Of a stretch of 8,816 nucleotides of DNA, positions 7,454 through 8,816 are shown piece after piece. The stretch's first letter is position 1; each line of letters opens with the position of its first letter. The notes under the pieces were generated by a model, which searched no databases, was not told where the DNA came from, and worked only from the letters and a program-made list of their open reading frames with translations. Position numbers and translations under genes: made by a program. Origin of the DNA: JAZDLC01 sp043802345 (lineage in GTDB: Bacteria; Planctomycetota; B15-G4; JADJEK01); assembly GCA_043802345.1 (NCBI GenBank), contig JAZDLC010000205.1, forward strand, positions 1 through 8,816. Direction: 5' to 3'.

Positions 7454-7782
7454 GCGAGGAGAGGATACAGGATCGTCCTTCCGCCGCCTCCTGCTACTTG
7501 ACCCGATTGACCCACCCGTTTTCATGGGAACCGGCCGGTCGTTGCACCGCTTTTCGCCGGGCAGCCAGGGTGGACCTCCCGTTTCTAGACCGGTACGCTA
7601 TCAGCCGAGTCCCGTCTCTCCGGGAAGACTCGCGTGTGGATTTTCCGCTGCCGCGCGTCTTTCGGGGAGAGTCGATGTTGGTGAGGCATGGTCGGTCTGG
7701 ATGAACGGCTGCGGCGGCTGAACCCGCGGATCGCGACAGTGGTACCTGATGCTTGCCAGCCGCTGCGCTGGGCAGTCGGTGG
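7454..7782. other. Divergent intergenic region between hyuA-like gene and sensor kinase
   Basis: About 330 bp with no well-supported gene, which must carry the start signals for both the leftward operon and the rightward kinase. Visible elements are a 9-bp-period direct repeat TTGACCC at 7498-7504 and 7507-7513, and a perfect palindrome ACCGGCCGGT at 7530-7539, with a related ACCGGT at 7589-7594. Also present are an inverted repeat at 7606-7632 and a possible 32-codon leader frame just before the kinase. The palindromes could be operators for the XRE regulator, but this is inference. I find no convincing sigma-70 pair and no sigma-54 (TGGCAC-N5-TTGC) match. Confidence 0.5.
7606..7632. repeat. 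Bulged inverted repeat in the divergent intergenic region
   Basis: CGAGTCCCG (7606-7614) can pair with CGGG (7621-7624) and ACTCG (7628-7632), giving nine base pairs with a 3-nt bulge and a TCTCTC loop. A short TTTT at 7641-7644 follows on the plus strand after a gap of eight bases, but no rightward gene ends here, so a terminator is unlikely. It could be an operator or a leader-RNA hairpin ahead of the kinase. Confidence 0.25.
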
Positions 7783-7786
7783 ATGA
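7688..7786 (+). CDS. Possible 32-codon leader frame overlapping the kinase start
   Basis: ATG 7688 opens a frame of 32 residues beginning MVGLDERLRRLNPRIATVVP and ending at TGA 7784-7786. It overlaps the kinase start ATG 7783 in an ATGA arrangement typical of translational coupling. A GGTGAGG lies immediately upstream (7680-7686), but only 1 nt from the ATG, which is too close for a good ribosome site. An in-frame TGA just before the ATG bounds the frame. The product has no recognisable family. Chance is a real possibility in GC-rich sequence, so confidence is low. Confidence 0.2.
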   Translation: MVGLDERLRRLNPRIATVVPDACQPLRWAVGG

Positions 7787-8816
7787 TGAGCGACGAGCAT
7801 ATTCCTCGCCGTGGGTCCATGATGGTGACCATCATCGGCATCTCCTTTGCCCCGCTGATTCTGGTGAGCTCGTTCATTCTGTACGAGTTCCACAAGACGT
7901 TCGAAGAGAAGCTGACCGCGCATCTCCTGGAGACGGTCCAGAAGCACAAGCAGCACATCGACGCCTTCCTGCGGGCGAACCTCCAGCAGATCCTCGTGCT
8001 CTCGAAGACGTTCAGCTACGAGGAACTTGGCGACCCCGACTTCCTGAGAGAGCGGCTGGCCGTCCTGCAGCAGGTGAAGAACCCGGTACTGGTGGACCTC
8101 GGCGTGGTGGACATGGACGGCTCCCAGGTCGCCTACGCTGGGCCGTTCATCCTGGGCCACGCGGACTACTCCGAAGCAGCCTGGTTCCTTGAGTCGGCGA
8201 AGCACGAGTATTACATCAGCGACGTGTTCGCCGGCCTGCGCGGGCTTCCGCATTTCATCATCGCCGTGCGCGGCAAGCACGACGGGAAGACCTGGATCCT
8301 GCGGGCCACGATCGACTTCGTCGCCTTCAAGAACCTGGTGGAGAACATCCGGATCGGCGAGACCGGATTGGCCTACATCGTGAACAAAGATGGCGAGTTC
8401 CAGGTTCAGCCCTCCGGCGACCTGCGTCTGAGCGACTCGCTGTTCAGCCGGTTGCGGGGCGGAGAATCGGGCTCCGGCCAGGCCCGGGTCGTCGAGGGTC
8501 AGGACGATCTGGGCCACGACAACATCTACGTTGCCGCGTCGCTCAACGAGGGGAACTGGTTCCTCATCTATCAGCAGAGCTCCGCCGATGCGTTCTCGGC
8601 CTTCTGGAAGGCGGTCAAGATCGCCGTCTTCATCATCATTCTTGCTTTCTCCGCCATCGTGACCGTTGCATATGTGATGGTGGGGCGGATCGTCTCGCGA
8701 CTCGCGAAGGTCGACCGCGAGAAGCGGATGGTGGACCAGCAGATCGTGGAGACGGGCAAGCTCGCGGCCGTGGGTGAGTTGGCCGCGGGCATTGCCCATG
8801 AAATCAACAACCCCCT
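7783..8816 (+). CDS. Membrane sensor histidine kinase with Cache-type sensor domain, N-terminal part
   Basis: The frame is open to the right edge, so the 3' part is missing. From ATG 7783 (7786 is equally possible, 7819 less so) the product begins MMSDEHIPRRGS, then has a first membrane segment at residues about 13-34 (TIIGISFAPLILVSSFIL). An extracytoplasmic domain of about 240 residues follows, with dCache-like features: VVDMDGSQVAYAG, AAWFLESAKHEYYISDVFAG and LPHFIIAVRG. A second membrane segment lies at about 277-300 (VFIIILAFSAIVTVAYVMV). A short linker without an evident HAMP domain leads into the dimerisation box KLAAVGELAAGIAHEINNP, with the phospho-accepting His339. The ATPase domain lies beyond the window. 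It should sense a small extracellular ligand and signal to a response regulator, likely encoded downstream. It diverges from hyuA; no direct link to that pathway is shown. Confidence 0.88.
   Translation, partial: MMSDEHIPRRGSMMVTIIGISFAPLILVSSFILYEFHKTFEEKLTAHLLETVQKHKQHIDAFLRANLQQILVLSKTFSYEELGDPDFLRERLAVLQQVKNPVLVDLGVVDMDGSQVAYAGPFILGHADYSEAAWFLESAKHEYYISDVFAGLRGLPHFIIAVRGKHDGKTWILRATIDFVAFKNLVENIRIGETGLAYIVNKDGEFQVQPSGDLRLSDSLFSRLRGGESGSGQARVVEGQDDLGHDNIYVAASLNEGNWFLIYQQSSADAFSAFWKAVKIAVFIIILAFSAIVTVAYVMVGRIVSRLAKVDREKRMVDQQIVETGKLAAVGELAAGIAHEINNP

Noticed and set aside
6323..7501. Plus-strand frame of 392 residues over hyuA.
   Set aside because: Antisense to the strongly supported HyuA-type protein; no recognisable features.
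7585..8799. Minus-strand frame of 404 residues over the sensor kinase.
   Set aside because: Antisense to the kinase, which has two membrane segments, Cache motifs and an intact His box.

Overview
The window is GC-rich bacterial DNA, roughly two-thirds G+C by eye, and almost all coding. Codon third positions are mostly G or C, and long open antisense frames are common, as expected at this composition. Nothing fixes the taxon. The gene mix is an AlkP-superfamily hydrolase, two GMC flavoenzymes, a HyuA-type ATPase and a Cache-domain histidine kinase of a kind frequent in environmental Proteobacteria-like and deltaproteobacterial-like genomes. That suggests a free-living, metabolically versatile bacterium, but this is inference. 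I see no tRNA, rRNA, CRISPR array, insertion sequence or phage gene.

Layout: (1) Rightward, 1-2116: the 3' end of an AlkP-superfamily phosphohydrolase/phosphomutase gene is followed after 13 nt by a complete BetA-like GMC oxidoreductase gene. (2) Leftward, 7453 down to 2164: a probable operon in the order hyuA-like hydantoinase/oxoprolinase subunit, XRE-family regulator with an unrecognised sensor-like C-terminal domain (its start overlaps hyuA by 13 bp), small HD-domain protein with an altered HD dyad, and a second GMC oxidoreductase broken by a one-base frameshift. The two GMC genes meet tail to tail with only 47 bp between them. (3) Rightward, from about 7783 to the right edge: the 5' part of a membrane sensor histidine kinase with a periplasmic Cache-type domain, cut off just after the phospho-accepting His box. 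It diverges from hyuA across a gene-free stretch of about 330 bp.

How they may fit together: the leftward unit pairs a HyuA-type ATPase, which in known relatives activates cyclic amides or carbonyl compounds, with a flavin alcohol oxidase/dehydrogenase and its own DNA-binding regulator. This looks like an inducible catabolic cassette. A HyuB partner is absent, and because the unit ends at 2164 against a convergent gene it cannot lie further down the same operon. The substrate cannot be read from the sequence. The most unusual points are the HyuA-without-HyuB cassette, the uncharacterised sensor domain of the regulator, the Thr-Asp in place of His-Asp in the HD protein, and the frameshift in the second GMC gene.
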